From Tubulanus polymorphus (Eukaryota > Nemertea > Palaeonemertea > Tubulaniformes > Tubulanidae): a DNA stretch of 64,000 nucleotides. The position numbers were made by a program, and so were the translations under genes. Under the pieces are notes generated by a model, which worked only from the letters and a program-made list of their open reading frames with translations, did no database searches and was not told the DNA's origin. This document shows positions 1 to 11,300 of the stretch, one piece after another (the first letter of the stretch is position 1; the number at the start of each line of letters is the position of its first letter). The DNA is taken from NCBI RefSeq assembly GCF_964204645.1, contig NC_134030.1, forward strand, positions 10,290,278 to 10,354,277, in the 5' to 3' direction.

Positions 1-2507
1 CATCCCTGCTCCGACTGCCTGTCACAAAGTTTGTGCACCCCAGTTGACGATGAATTGGTTGTGCTAGATCTGAGGCAAGTGGTGTCTACTATAGAAAAAC
101 TACATTTATTCTATTGTATATCCCTCGGATGAGACATACTTGTGCTAACTACTGCCATCTCTCTATAGGCATTCATATCATGGGTAGCAGGGGCAGACCT
201 AGGATTTCTTCGGAGGGGGAGCAGAAAAGGGCGCTGTGAGAGAGCGCCAAGCTTATAGGGCTTCCCCCAGCAAATTTCAAATATCTAAACTTATTTTAGT
301 GACTTTTCCGGGCCTCTGATCTCATTATCTGTGTTATGGCAACTTTGAAATTACAAATGTATTAGTAAAAATGTATGAGAAAAAAAAATTGGGTCAGAAA
401 AAAGGACTGTTTTGGAAATTTTCGATACATCCCTGGGTAGAGACTAGGGGTAGGATGTTATATTTTGTTTTGATAAAAAATAAAGCAAGAAATCTTACGA
501 TTGAATAGTTACAGTATGTATAATTGGTGGATGGATGCGCTGGCTGTATGTATTCTGTCTGTTCTGTTTTGTTTTGATGCGTTTGATTAAGATTTATTGT
601 TTTTGAGATTTGATATCTTTTTAGGGAAGTAGTTTCTCTCTGTGCTTGAGTAATTTTTAATCCGAATTTTGTACAATGGACAAAGGGCGCAAATGTATGA
701 TTTATGATTTGGGCTTAAGAAAAATGATACCTTGTTTCTCCTAATCGGCCGGGTCACTTTCGTAAACCGCTGGTAAATGTCTAATCAGTTGGTTTGTTTC
801 TATAGCTGCTGGGTCAATGTAGTTAGCTGGCTGTCAATGGGCTGTTACAATGTAGTTAGCCTGACCATGATTTTAAAATACCGTAGTAATATACAGGGTA
901 TCAAGGCGGCCGGCCGCATCAACTTGTAAGCTCAGCAGAAATGAGAAACAAGGTATCATTTTTTTTTCGCCTCAGCGATTTTTCTGAATGAGTTATTCAT
1001 GTGAAACGTCTTTGTGTGGTAAATTATGGACAAGTCCAATCGATAGAAGTCCGTAGTTTACTGTACATTGTAAGCATGGTTCTCACGGAACTAGGAAATT
1101 GAGAAAAAAATGAGAAATGCAAAATAATGTTTCCCAGTTAGGAAATATTTGGGAATTCGATAGATTTTCCTCTAATCTGGGAAATATTTGGGCAATTGAT
1201 TTTAAACTCCATGAAGCATAGTTCTTGGATGTCATTCGCTTGCCCAAGGGCGACTCTCTTCAGCAATTTCTCTTGAAGATCACCTTGTTGACATCCATGT
1301 AGTGGGGTATGATTCACTTGTACAAAGTCCTCATTTGCAATCAGCCATGGGAAAACTTGGGAATTTTGAATTCATGTAACTAACTGTGGGAACAATGTGT
1401 AAGAATATTCAGAATATTCTGGCATTTTTCTGTTTGATTTTCCAAGACTAGTGTCTTTGCTCTAATTTCCTGCCAAATTAAGATTCCAAACAGGATAATA
1501 TTTCGTCATTCGGGTTCGTACTTTATTGTGTTCGATTATATTTCATTATTATTACTAGTCGACTCTCTTGATCATCCTCGCTTGCCAGGGTTCGATTGCC
1601 TCCTGCTGACCATTCATTGGTCTATTACACCGCCCGAGATTCTTTGGACAGACAGGCTGCCGCTAAATGGTCACCAGTCTATGTATTTAAACCAATGAGA
1701 TAACGTTGTTTCTCACCGGCAGATTCGCTTTATCAGTTCAACGCATCTGATTGGCTAGATACATAGACTGGTGGCCGCTGGGCGGAAATCTGTCTGCCCG
1801 AGGAATCTTGGATGGTGTAATAAACCAATAAAGGGTCTGCGGCCAGGGTTTAGGTTAACGTGAGCTTCGGCAGATAGTAATCAAACCCTGGCAAGCGAGG
1901 TTGCTCTAGATTAGCCAAGCAAGGATGATCTTGATTAGCCACCACTCAGTCAGTCTCTTGGACCCAATGTTTTTTCGATAATCGAGAGTGGTGGAAAATA
2001 TTGAACAGCAATTTAATGGAAAAAGAAATTTATGTAATAGCGATTCAAAATTTTGGGTGGAAACTGACATTGGTATATTATCGAGAGTTGACTGTTATAT
2101 GCATTGATATTATTATCCATAATTAATAATGATAATATTGTTATTATTATAGCTTGTTAAAATGTATGTATGTATATATATTTAAATGATTTATTTACTT
2201 GTACAAAAGTTGTACACATCTTCGCGATATACACAAAATGCTATGATTATTAATATACAAATTATTATTATCTGTACGAAAAATCTCTTTGTCTTTCTCT
2301 TGTGTTCTCGTTTTTTAAGCCACCAAGGAGGTTTGCATCGGTCGATGCACTTAAATTTCTAGGAATCTTCTTTTATCCCAATGTCTTAATCCCGATCCCT
2401 CGCAGATAACAACCATAAAGGCGGGTCAGATCGTTGCAACAACGCTTGGCCTGCACGTCCTTAGAACTGCCAGTGACAATGAGTGTCACATGTTCTACTT
2501 TCTATGA
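1..2507 (+). CDS. Possible 3' end of an unrecognised plus-strand gene (two candidate exons)
   Basis: The reading frame starting at base 1 is open to a TGA at 130-132. Its first 26 codons look protein-like, with a Cys-x-x-Cys start and a run reading VDDELVVLDLRQ. A second candidate exon begins after a pyrimidine-rich tract and CAG at 2403-2405. It runs 2406-2507 to a TGA in one open phase (34 codons, containing KAGQIVATTLGLHVL). Joining codon 26 (base 78, weak GTGGTG donor) to 2406 keeps the frame. A better-looking GC donor (AG|GCAAGT at 73-80) would put a stop directly after the join. I do not recognise the family, and an additional exon could lie between the two pieces. Inferred from open frames and splice signals only. 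Confidence 0.33.
720..966. repeat. MITE-like element with about 22-bp terminal inverted repeats
   Basis: The left end reads AAAATGATACCTTGTTTCTC and the right end (945-966) reads GAGAAACAAGGTATCATTTT, its reverse complement. The interior has no ORF. A related fragment lies at about 37523-37605, reading ttgatacctcatttc followed by gtgacccggctgattaggag. Confidence 0.6.
1576..1900. repeat. Foldback element with long imperfect arms
   Basis: The left end cctcgcttgccagggtt is mirrored at 1883-1900 by aaaccctggcaagcgagg. The inverted similarity continues inwards with gaps: tctattacaccgcc pairs with ggtgtaataaa, and accagtctatgtatttaaacca pairs with ggctagatacatagactggt. No coding potential. Probably a non-autonomous DNA transposon copy. 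Confidence 0.6.
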
Positions 2508-3702
2508 CGCATCAGTTTCAAGTCGCGATTAACCTACATGCTCTTGCAACTGGTAGAATCTAATTGCACACCGCCTCTAACAATTGCATCACAAACAACT
2601 TATACCCCCAAGTGCGGTGCGATGCGACAATAGCATTGCAAGGCGGACCTATGCTTGGCTTAGGGAAAGCAAAAATAAAGAATTTTTTAGGAGAAACTGG
2701 CCAATAGTAAGGCAAAATGAGGAGCAATTGGCAGGAAAATCCCTGATATTTCCCAAACCTTGACCAAAAGTTACCTTTTAAAGAGGAATGACAATCTGAT
2801 TTAACCTTACAGGGAAATTTAAATCCGGAGTTTCCCGATCTCTTGAGGATTCTGATACGGGCAAAGCTAAATCCTTGATACAATAGCAGTGCAAATAGAT
2901 CACTAGGGAGTCGTTTCAGCTGCAAGAAAAAACTGTTCCCGTGATCCTGGAAATCCTAAGAGCAAGAAATTACTTAAAAATCACACCATTTATTTTCACA
3001 CAACAGCCATTCATTCATAAGTTACAAAAAACGTGAGATTATTATTATTTCAACGAATATCATCGAATATAATCAATTTGCTTCATAGAACGATATTCAA
3101 AATAAAGAGAGAAAAAAATCTACAAAAAATGACAACGAATCTGAAGGGCTTTTTAAATGTGACAATTGCAAACAGTTAATTCATGTTTATATATATTTAT
3201 ATATATATATATTAGTAGTTTAAAGTGGGATTCAATTACAATAATTTATCCTGAAATATCTTCACGGCAGTTTTTTGTTCCAATGGTTACTCTTTTTTTA
3301 GTGAGAGGTACGGTACAGCCTAGAAGTAACTTATACGTGCACATGTATTCACCCAAATACCGAAATTTTCCCTCGGAAAGAAGGACAATATTATTAATAC
3401 GTGCATGCATTTGATGTGTAAAACACGCTAGTTTGATATGCATTTCGTTTTAACCAAAAAACGCAACGATCCTCTGACGAATGCCAGACGTGTTACGCAT
3501 TAAATTACTTCTAGGCTGTGCCGTATCAAGATTTCGTAATCATGGACAGAACTATGTATAGTTTTCAACCGGCAACTTATATCATAGACCAAACATCCAC
3601 GTTTTAATTCTTTTGATTAGAAAATGATGATCATGATGATGATGATGATGCGACGATTCGATGCTGGACTCTAGAGGTGTTTTAGTTGCCAGCAGTCCGT
3701 AG
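2508..3702. other. Spacer between the possible first gene and TMEM147
   Basis: No supported exon. On the minus strand the part nearest 3703 should be TMEM147 3' UTR. A TTTATT (AATAAA on the minus strand) at about 2991-2996 is a possible polyadenylation signal. Short AT microsatellites lie near 3187-3212, with a GATGAT run at about 3625-3651. Confidence 0.4.
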
Positions 3703-6700
3703 TCAGTAATGGGCATTGCCAGTTCGTTGCAGTTCCTGATACATCACCAGCGACATGACTCCGACCAGAGACGTGAACACCGCCTTGAACAACAACAGTA
3801 TCCACGAGCCGAGACCGAGGGCTTGCGTTAAAATGCTGAAATAAAAGAATTCGCCCAACATCAATATAATGAATAATATATCTGACCAGATTACCCGCGA
3901 TATCTCTTTGTCAAAAATAGTAGATTACTTGAAAACGAGATAAAAATTATCTAGGTTTCGTGGGTATTTTGATATTTTTGGTAGCAATTGAGTCTTAACA
4001 GAGCAGAAACTACTCTCAAATAGTAGTCATAGGTATAATATATCTAAATCCAGGGAGATACACTAGATAATTGGAAGGTTGTAACAAAGCAGTTGCTAGC
4101 TAGGGGTCAGATTGGTGTGATCTGTGTGCATTTTGCATTTTTTTTTGCATATTATGTGCATTTTTTCCAGTTACAAAATTGTTACAATTTGACTAATTTG
4201 GCTAGGACTGCGGAACTAGGCCCAGGGTTTTGAAGATCGACTCATGCTCAATCGCATTTTCGATAAAAACCAATACTCACTCGACTATCAACGGCTTGTA
4301 ACAACTGAGAGCCATCAAACTCATACAAACGGGAACTCGAGACCGATGCAGGTCGTGACGACTGTACAACCAGACTAACACCGCCGTCGATATGTGCTGA
4401 ACCTGTCGACAAAGAGAACTGATTATAATTCATTCGTATTTCATCAGGGCTGCCAACCTCTGAAATGCGCTATCAGTAACAAAAATTTTTTTCAGTAAAA
4501 TTTCATCAAAGAAATGTGAAAGAAAACGGTCAAATTAATCAGTAATCAATAGTAAGATCTTCAGTAACATCTTTCACATTTCTGTACGTATCAAATGAAT
4601 CATAACAGCATTTCTCGTGATAAAAGAGTAACAAATACTGAAAATCAGGAACAGTTGGCAGCTCTGTTTCATTCTAAACATTACCGCAGACATTAGTGGG
4701 CGCATCTAGGCTTGGGGTCACAGCTGACTGATAAAGATGATTTCAACCAAAATTGTTGTTACCCATGGAGACATGTTATGTTACAGCAGCTATTGTGAAT
4801 CTTTCTGGGTGAAAATGGAAAAATCTACCGCGAGCGAGTCTATCAGAAAGTACCCTAAGGCGAAGTAGAATAGTGTTTATCTCCCACAGCAGGTTTTAAG
4901 AGGGGGCCACCATCTCATCTTAACATCCATCCCTTATAAAATATCTACTGCCCCTACCAGAGTGGATGCTAATATTTTATCAATGCTGATTGCTTTGAAA
5001 TGATATCGAGCTTGTGTGAAAAATAGAACTGAAGATTACACCAAAATTAGGCTTAATTTTCTGTAGCTACCCTTCAGCAACCACAAGGTCATACACACTT
5101 AATGATAAATGCAGCCCCAGCATACGGAGAGAACAATGACAACTTAGAAGGAAACTATTAAAACGTAGCAGAGCGGTAGATGGATGAGATCCGCGCACTT
5201 ACCAGGCATATATTAGCCTCGAGACTCAGCTGAATGTATTTCCAGTCGAACTCAACACCACGAGCTCCGATCCACAACGGCAAAAACCTTGATAATAAAA
5301 AACATTAATAATAAAGCATTATTAACATAACGGGGTAGTAGGTTTAGCGATTACTATCCACCCTCTGCATCCAGTAAAGTAAGAATTGCTAATTCATGCA
5401 TGGAGGAGGCCGTACACCCTAGAAATGAATTGATTACATGTTCAACAATATCTCTGAGTGAAAAGAGTACCAATATGCATATCTATTAACTGACCATGAA
5501 AATAGAGAACACTCTTTACTAAAGAGGTAATCGGATACTTTTTCCCAAATTAGGGATACTTGATGGTAATTCCACCGCAGTGTACTGAATTAAGGGCCAT
5601 TATATAAGAGCTATTATAGTGTCTACACCACAGTGCAGTGTATCCTTTCAATAAAGATAACTAATTACTAACACACTGTGATGCAGGATACGAGCAGAGT
5701 CCATCAATGATTTTTGCACTGTAAGGGTAAATGGCCCTACTACCAACAAAGTATTTAAAATGTATGGATTTTTTCACATGATTAAATATTTCGCTTGCTT
5801 ATCATCATAGTGATTAATTCATTAATTACAAATGGAAAGCTGACAATTCTTCATCAAAACTAATCCGTCCCGATTAAGGTTTCCACTTACTTGGTCATGA
5901 TGAGTTCAGCAGTCGCCCAGCCAAGCCCGGCTACCATAAACTTCAGCTGCCCCTTACCGGCGATTTGTGACATGATGAAATGCAGTCCGATTAGATCAGT
6001 CAAATCGACTGTCGATTTCAGAAATTCCTGACAAAATAAAACAAATAACTGAGTAGTTCGAATAAGGACTTCCTCTTACAATCACCTTTTTAGGTCATTT
6101 CCACTTCAAAGTACTTACGAGAATGACGTCTAAACTTCCCGATAAGCCGTCCGTCGAAGGGAAAAACGTAGCTAGAACCAACATTTTACACAACTGCGTG
6201 AATAAATACAAAGCGCATGCCTGCGCACATTTCCAAAATGCACTGTATTCGGCGCTGGAAAAAAATAAAACGGTTTCATTGAGAAATCACGGATAACGTG
6301 CAAATAAGATAGAATTATGCATTCATCGATAAAAATCTATAGTAATTCACCTTGAACAGATGATTTGACAAGCAATGAGTAATTGCGCAAAAGTTGCTTT
6401 GCAAAGTAAAGTAAAGCCCTAGCTCACTTAGAGTAGTCTAGTACCTAGCCGTCGTTCTACAAACAACGGTTGTAGGGAACCAGTAACAACGACTGGTATT
6501 CAGACTACACTTAGAGATGATTTACTTTTCAAAGTTGATTTAAGTTTTGACCCCAGTATCCTAGACCTAGGGCATCTTAAGCCATCAAGGGATTCAAACT
6601 CACTAAGCTAAAGCCGTTCCCCGAACCCCTTGACCTCACGAGTCATTGGAATCGTTACTAGCCGACCAGAATCTGGTCATACCAATCATAGCGCTCGTAA

Positions 6701-7170
6701 CAAATGACACGAGGCTTACGTGGGATTTCCCGTTAAATTGACCAATCAACATGCGTTTTAGCGAACAAGTTGATATACAAGTTTCATAAGTTGATATATG
6801 ACTTCATGTGCGAAAGCGACAGAGTAATGAAATCGCACGACATGAGGCCAGGAGATTTCATACAAAAATGACCTTCCCATTCCTGACTGTGGTTTGTGAA
6901 AATATCCGATCGTGAAACTAAACCACAGACAGGTTACTGACTAAGGAGGCTGGTGGAAGCGAGATCGGGGGGGGGGGGGTTATCCCGGACCACTGGCAAG
7001 CAAGGATGACCCTAGAGAGCTGTTACTAAAGTTTATTTTGTATTATTTGATAGCAAATTGAAAAACGACAAAATGACAAAACAAAATACTTACAGGCCAG
7101 AAAGCTTATAAACGATAACGTATGGTGCGCATGCCAGAGCAACGCAGTTTCCAAAGTGGAAAAAAGTCAT
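3703..7170 (-). CDS. TMEM147: TMEM147, multi-pass ER membrane protein (complete, 6 coding exons)
   Basis: Coding exons in order on the minus strand are 7170-7094, 6254-6119, 6027-5891, 5287-5203, 4402-4281 and 3835-3703, giving 690 nt and 229 residues. All have GT-AG borders and every phase agrees. The start reads MTFFHFGNC, the TMEM147 N-terminus. Further family hallmarks are [52 protein letters not shown] and a hydrophobic C-terminal helix. Human TMEM147 is 224 residues, so the length fits. The known role of the family is in the ER: association with the translocon/NOMO-nicalin complex and with sterol metabolism proteins. The start codon sits nine bases after an acceptor-like TTTCAG at 7182-7180, so a non-coding 5' exon upstream is likely. 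Head to head with CBL. Confidence 0.93.
4446..4666. repeat. MITE family D (GGCTGCCAAC ends) in TMEM147 intron 4
   Basis: Ends are AGGGCTGCCAACC and GTTGGCAGCTCTG. Inside are ATCAGTAATCAATAGTAAG and ACTGAAAATCAGGAAC, which recur in inverted orientation at 23641, 32585, 35024 and 36811. About 220 bp, no ORF. Confidence 0.65.
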
Positions 7171-7179
7171 GATGTAAAT

Positions 7180-8329
7180 CTGAAATCAAAAGAGATCAAT
7201 CGGGTGAGACTGAGACTGCCGCTTGCGAATCCACAGCAGATTTATCTGACTTTTTAAAACAATTAAGACCTATATTTTTCAAGTCATATGGTCCCAGATA
7301 CTTTAAGAATGCAATAAATTCACAGACAATACCTAAAAATTATCTTTGGGTTGCCAGAGTTCGTTATTTTTCTCGTGCGTTTCTACGCCAAAAACCAAAA
7401 TTTACAACCCGGAAGTGATGAACATGGCTCCACATGCCGGCGTAAGCGCGAGAAAAATATTGTGTCAGTACTACCGGAGGCGATACCGATGATGCTGGTT
7501 TCATATTTTCTAATGGCCAAAAGAAACGACCTGATTGCAACTCTGAGATATCAACAAGAATGGAAATTCTTCTTCAATGTTTGTATTTATTTAAAGCATA
7601 GAAGTTTTTTAAAGTCGTTTTGCACCGTGCTGATTGTAGACTGGTTGCCTGTCTTCTTCAGAACTGCGAATGTAGGTGGCGCAGAATTCGACAGGCAACC
7701 AGTCTATACCGAATGTAGTCTCGGATTACGGACGCTTCCGGTGCCGACGACACTCCTTTATCAAGGCTACGCGCACGGCGAACATTGCGCGGAGTTCTGA
7801 GCGCCGGTTCTCGACCCAGCGGTCGTCTAAATTCAAATCCGAATCCGGAACGACGTAGTAAAAAGCGTCTAATTTTCTTAGAGTTTACGAATTTCTTGAT
7901 AAGAATACCGATACGTTTTGTAAAATAATTTTAAGTAAATGTGAAATAACTTATCAAAAGATACGTTTTTTTTAGAACTAGCAATTTTTGCGTAATTCTT
8001 CTTTCGTCGGTCGGTTACTATTTTATCATACAATTCCGGCTAATTTTTGCCTACTCGAGAATTCGAGGAATCGTATATTTATCGACGAGCTGCTGGCTGT
8101 CACCTGAAAAAAAAATTGACATCATTTCAAATGAAAGATTCTGCCGTCCGAGACATGTCCGCGATTAATCAGCAGAGTGCGCACGGGCATGTAGAATTAA
8201 CGACAATCTCGACGGCGGAGCAGCAGCTGTTGTTGTGGTGAGCGAGGGCCTGGAATGTGGCGGTCTTATCCGGCTCCGAGGTGGGGGAATCAAGCTGCAG
8301 GCTCTACGACTACTACGAGTAGCACTAAA
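7180..8329. promoter_or_regulatory. Head-to-head spacer of TMEM147 and CBL, candidate bidirectional promoter region
   Basis: The start codons at 7170 (minus) and 8330 (plus) diverge with 1159 bp between them. The right half (about 7740-8330) is CpG-rich compared with the flanks and lacks a convincing TATA box, as expected for housekeeping-type divergent promoters. The 5' UTR of CBL and a non-coding first exon of TMEM147 should both lie here; I could not place their ends. An in-frame ATG at 8255 would add 25 poorly conserved residues to CBL. Confidence 0.45.
7638..7705. repeat. Perfect 16-bp inverted repeat in the divergent spacer
   Basis: AGACTGGTTGCCTGTC at 7638-7653 is repeated as its exact reverse complement at 7690-7705, with a 36-base loop. 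It could be the ends of a tiny transposon remnant or a cruciform-forming site. Confidence 0.6.
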
Positions 8330-11300
8330 ATGGCTAGCGGTGGTTCTCATCAAGTGAAAACGAACCGGCAACAGCCCGCCAAATTAGGCGGCCTGATCAG
8401 TCGGATACACGGCGCGATTGCCGACGCGGTGTCGCCACCGAAATTAATTGTCGACAAAAAAACGATCGAAAAATCGTGGAAGCTGATGGACAAAGTCGTC
8501 AAACTTTGCCAGCACCCGAAGATGAACTTGAAAAACAGTCCGCCGTTCATCCTCGACATTCTGCCCGACACGTACCAACACTTGAAGTTCATCTACTACA
8601 AATACGAGGACCGTTTGCACGTGTTGAACGAGTGCGAGTACTTTCGCATATTCATCGAAAACCTAATGAACAAGTGTAAAAAAACGATCAAACTGTTCAA
8701 AGACGGCAAGGAGAAAATGTTCGAGGAGTCGTCGCACTACCGGCGCAACCTGACGAAATTGTCGCTCGTGTTCTCGCACATGCTCGCCGAGTTGAAGGCG
8801 ATATTTCCGAACGGCGCGTTCGCCGGCGACACGTTCCGCATCACGAAAGGCGACGCGTCAGACTGGTGGAAAAAGTCGTTCGGCGAGAAGTAAGTAGTGT
8901 CCCGTGCTTTTAAAACGAAATTCGCCGCCGGCTATGAGGATACAATGGTCAAACCCGATTAATATGGATTTTGTTGGAATGTCTAGATATTTTCGTGTGA
9001 CATTAATCTTTTTGGGCTGTTTCACTTAAAAAAGTATTTGAATGCATACCTCGGATAGGTCTTAATACGCAGTATCCATTTTACGTTGTAATTAGAGGAT
9101 AGCCAAAAAAAAGACTAACCAGTTGCACAGTCGTAAGTCTTAAGTCCAAAAGTGGTCTTAAATCTTAAGACTGGTCTTAAGTTGTTGTTAGACTGGTCTT
9201 TAAGTCTAAGCCATGACCGTGCAACCAGCCCCTGGGGCCAGTTGCTCAAATGTTGGTCAAAGATAACCAGCGTATAAATACCAAAGTAACAATGGACTTC
9301 TAATTGTCACTATGTCAACTATCCACTGGTCAACTCTAACCAACTTTTGAACAACTGGCCCCTGCTGGACATTATTTGCAGTGATTGACTTTAAATCTGG
9401 TTTTCTCATAAGCTGGATGAATTATTTTGGTCACAAATGATCCGAATTAAGCGGGTTCTATCACGGGCACTAGAATATGGGCTTCGACCTCGTTGGTGTG
9501 TTGAAAATGATTGAATTTACCAAATCTACGATATAAAATCCACCTTGTTCGCCGACGCCATCTTCATTATCCATGATGTATTCATAACGTTTTACCCATG
9601 GTCCAATGCGCAGCCCTCATCTATGTACACTATACTGAAAGGCAGGAAACGCTCCTATCTTTGTGATACTTAAATCTACCCCCAAATGATTACTGGCGTC
9701 AGTTGTCCACGTATTTGCGGGTAGATTTAAGTATTACGGAGATAGAAGCGTTTCCTGCCTTTCTGTATAGTATAAATAGACAAGGGGCGCCCGTAGCATT
9801 ATGGGAAAATTCATTATAGAACATGGCGGATGATTGATGTAAGAATAAGATATCTCTGGTGAATTACTAGATATTTATCCATTATCGATCGAGTGCCTGT
9901 GGTTCTACTGTGCTTGCATTTGGGAGCATGCCCCTCGACGATCCGTCGATGCTCTATCAATTCCTAGAAACCAATAACGAGGACCGCGCGGTCAGACTGC
10001 AGCAACGGAGGATTCCGCTTGTGGCCCTAAGCGAGGATCCACCGGTTGGCGAAGGCATGTTTTCTCTCTGACGTTTCGTTTCAATTTTCGTGATTTCAGG
10101 ACGATCGTTCCGTGGAAGTTTTTCCGGGTGACGTTGAACGAGACTCACAAGATCAGCTCGCCGTTGGAAGCGATGGCCCTGAAGTCGACAATCGATTTGA
10201 CGTGCAACGATTATATCTCGTGTTTTGAATTCGACGTTTTCACCAGGTACGTAACGACTTCGTTCATGTGTTGTCGAGGCGATCGGGACATCATTCTTCT
10301 CAGATTTTATCAACCCTTTCGGCGCTGACTAACTAATACCCTGGATTCAGTGTCACAGTTCTGAGATGAATTTGACTCGAGAGTTAAAACATCGGAAATG
10401 AACAGATTTTAACTCAGAGTTAACTCTAACCTATGAGCGATTATCTCAATGAGATGATTGCTCATAGCTATAACTAACAACTGTGGAACCGGATTCCGAA
10501 GTACTGTCGATAATTTGAAAATTTTTAGAAATTTCGTCCCACTGTGTTGTATTACGGGCGCTGCATCTACACCGTGGTGCGGTGTACCATTAGTCGCTAA
10601 TATTTTACTGTGTTTGACTGATGCTGCCACCTTTCAATATGGATAGAAAAAAAATAATGACTTAAATAACAGCGATACACCGTGGTGTAGTGTACGAGCA
10701 AAGTTCATCACCGATTTATACACCGCACTGCGGTGTAGATGCACTGAAATGGTTAAGAATTATCAGTCCCGCGCTCGATTCCATATTCGTGAGTTTAAGA
10801 GACGACTCTTGAGTTTAATTCATTTCATGTTCGATGCTTTAACTCTTTGAAAGAGTCCAATTTCAACTCAGAATTTTGGAACCGGGCCGAGGTTGTCCAT
10901 TATTTCCAAATTCAATGAACGACAATAATAAGAGATCGAGGCAGTTAATGAACGGTAGTAAAGATCAATATGAGTTTGTGTAGGAGGGGTAAAAATCTAA
11001 ACGAAAGGTAATTAGGACTGCAGTCACCGTTGGCAATCAATAAGGATTCCGCTTGTGGCGAGGGAGGATCCAACTAGGCTACCTACACAGTGGGTTGAAT
11101 AGCAGGGTTCGTAGCGAGTCTCCAAAGCACTTAAATAAGTGTTTAAAATTTTGTAAGGCATCCCTTTAAAAGCGCTTACTTTCCGTAGAAATTTCAGAAA
11201 GTGCTCACGAAGTTTTGTACGGTGTTATTCATTGAGATTAGGACGAGGGCGGCAATATGCTAAAAACGATCGGAAAATTTTCATGTTTACCTTAAAAAAG

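Larger units (their letters stand above)
133..2405. other. Non-coding stretch: probable intron and repeats
   Basis: AT-rich sequence with no exon-like open frame on either strand. It contains two inverted-repeat elements, listed separately at 720-966 and 1576-1900. If the flanking plus-strand exons belong together, this is one intron. Confidence 0.4.
8890..10099 (+). other. CBL intron 1
   Basis: The intron joins the four-helix-bundle exon to the EF-hand exon (AG|GTAAGT type donor, TTTCAG acceptor). It contains two adjacent MITEs at 9118-9232 and 9234-9362 and a foldback at 9621-9780. No coding potential. Confidence 0.8.
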
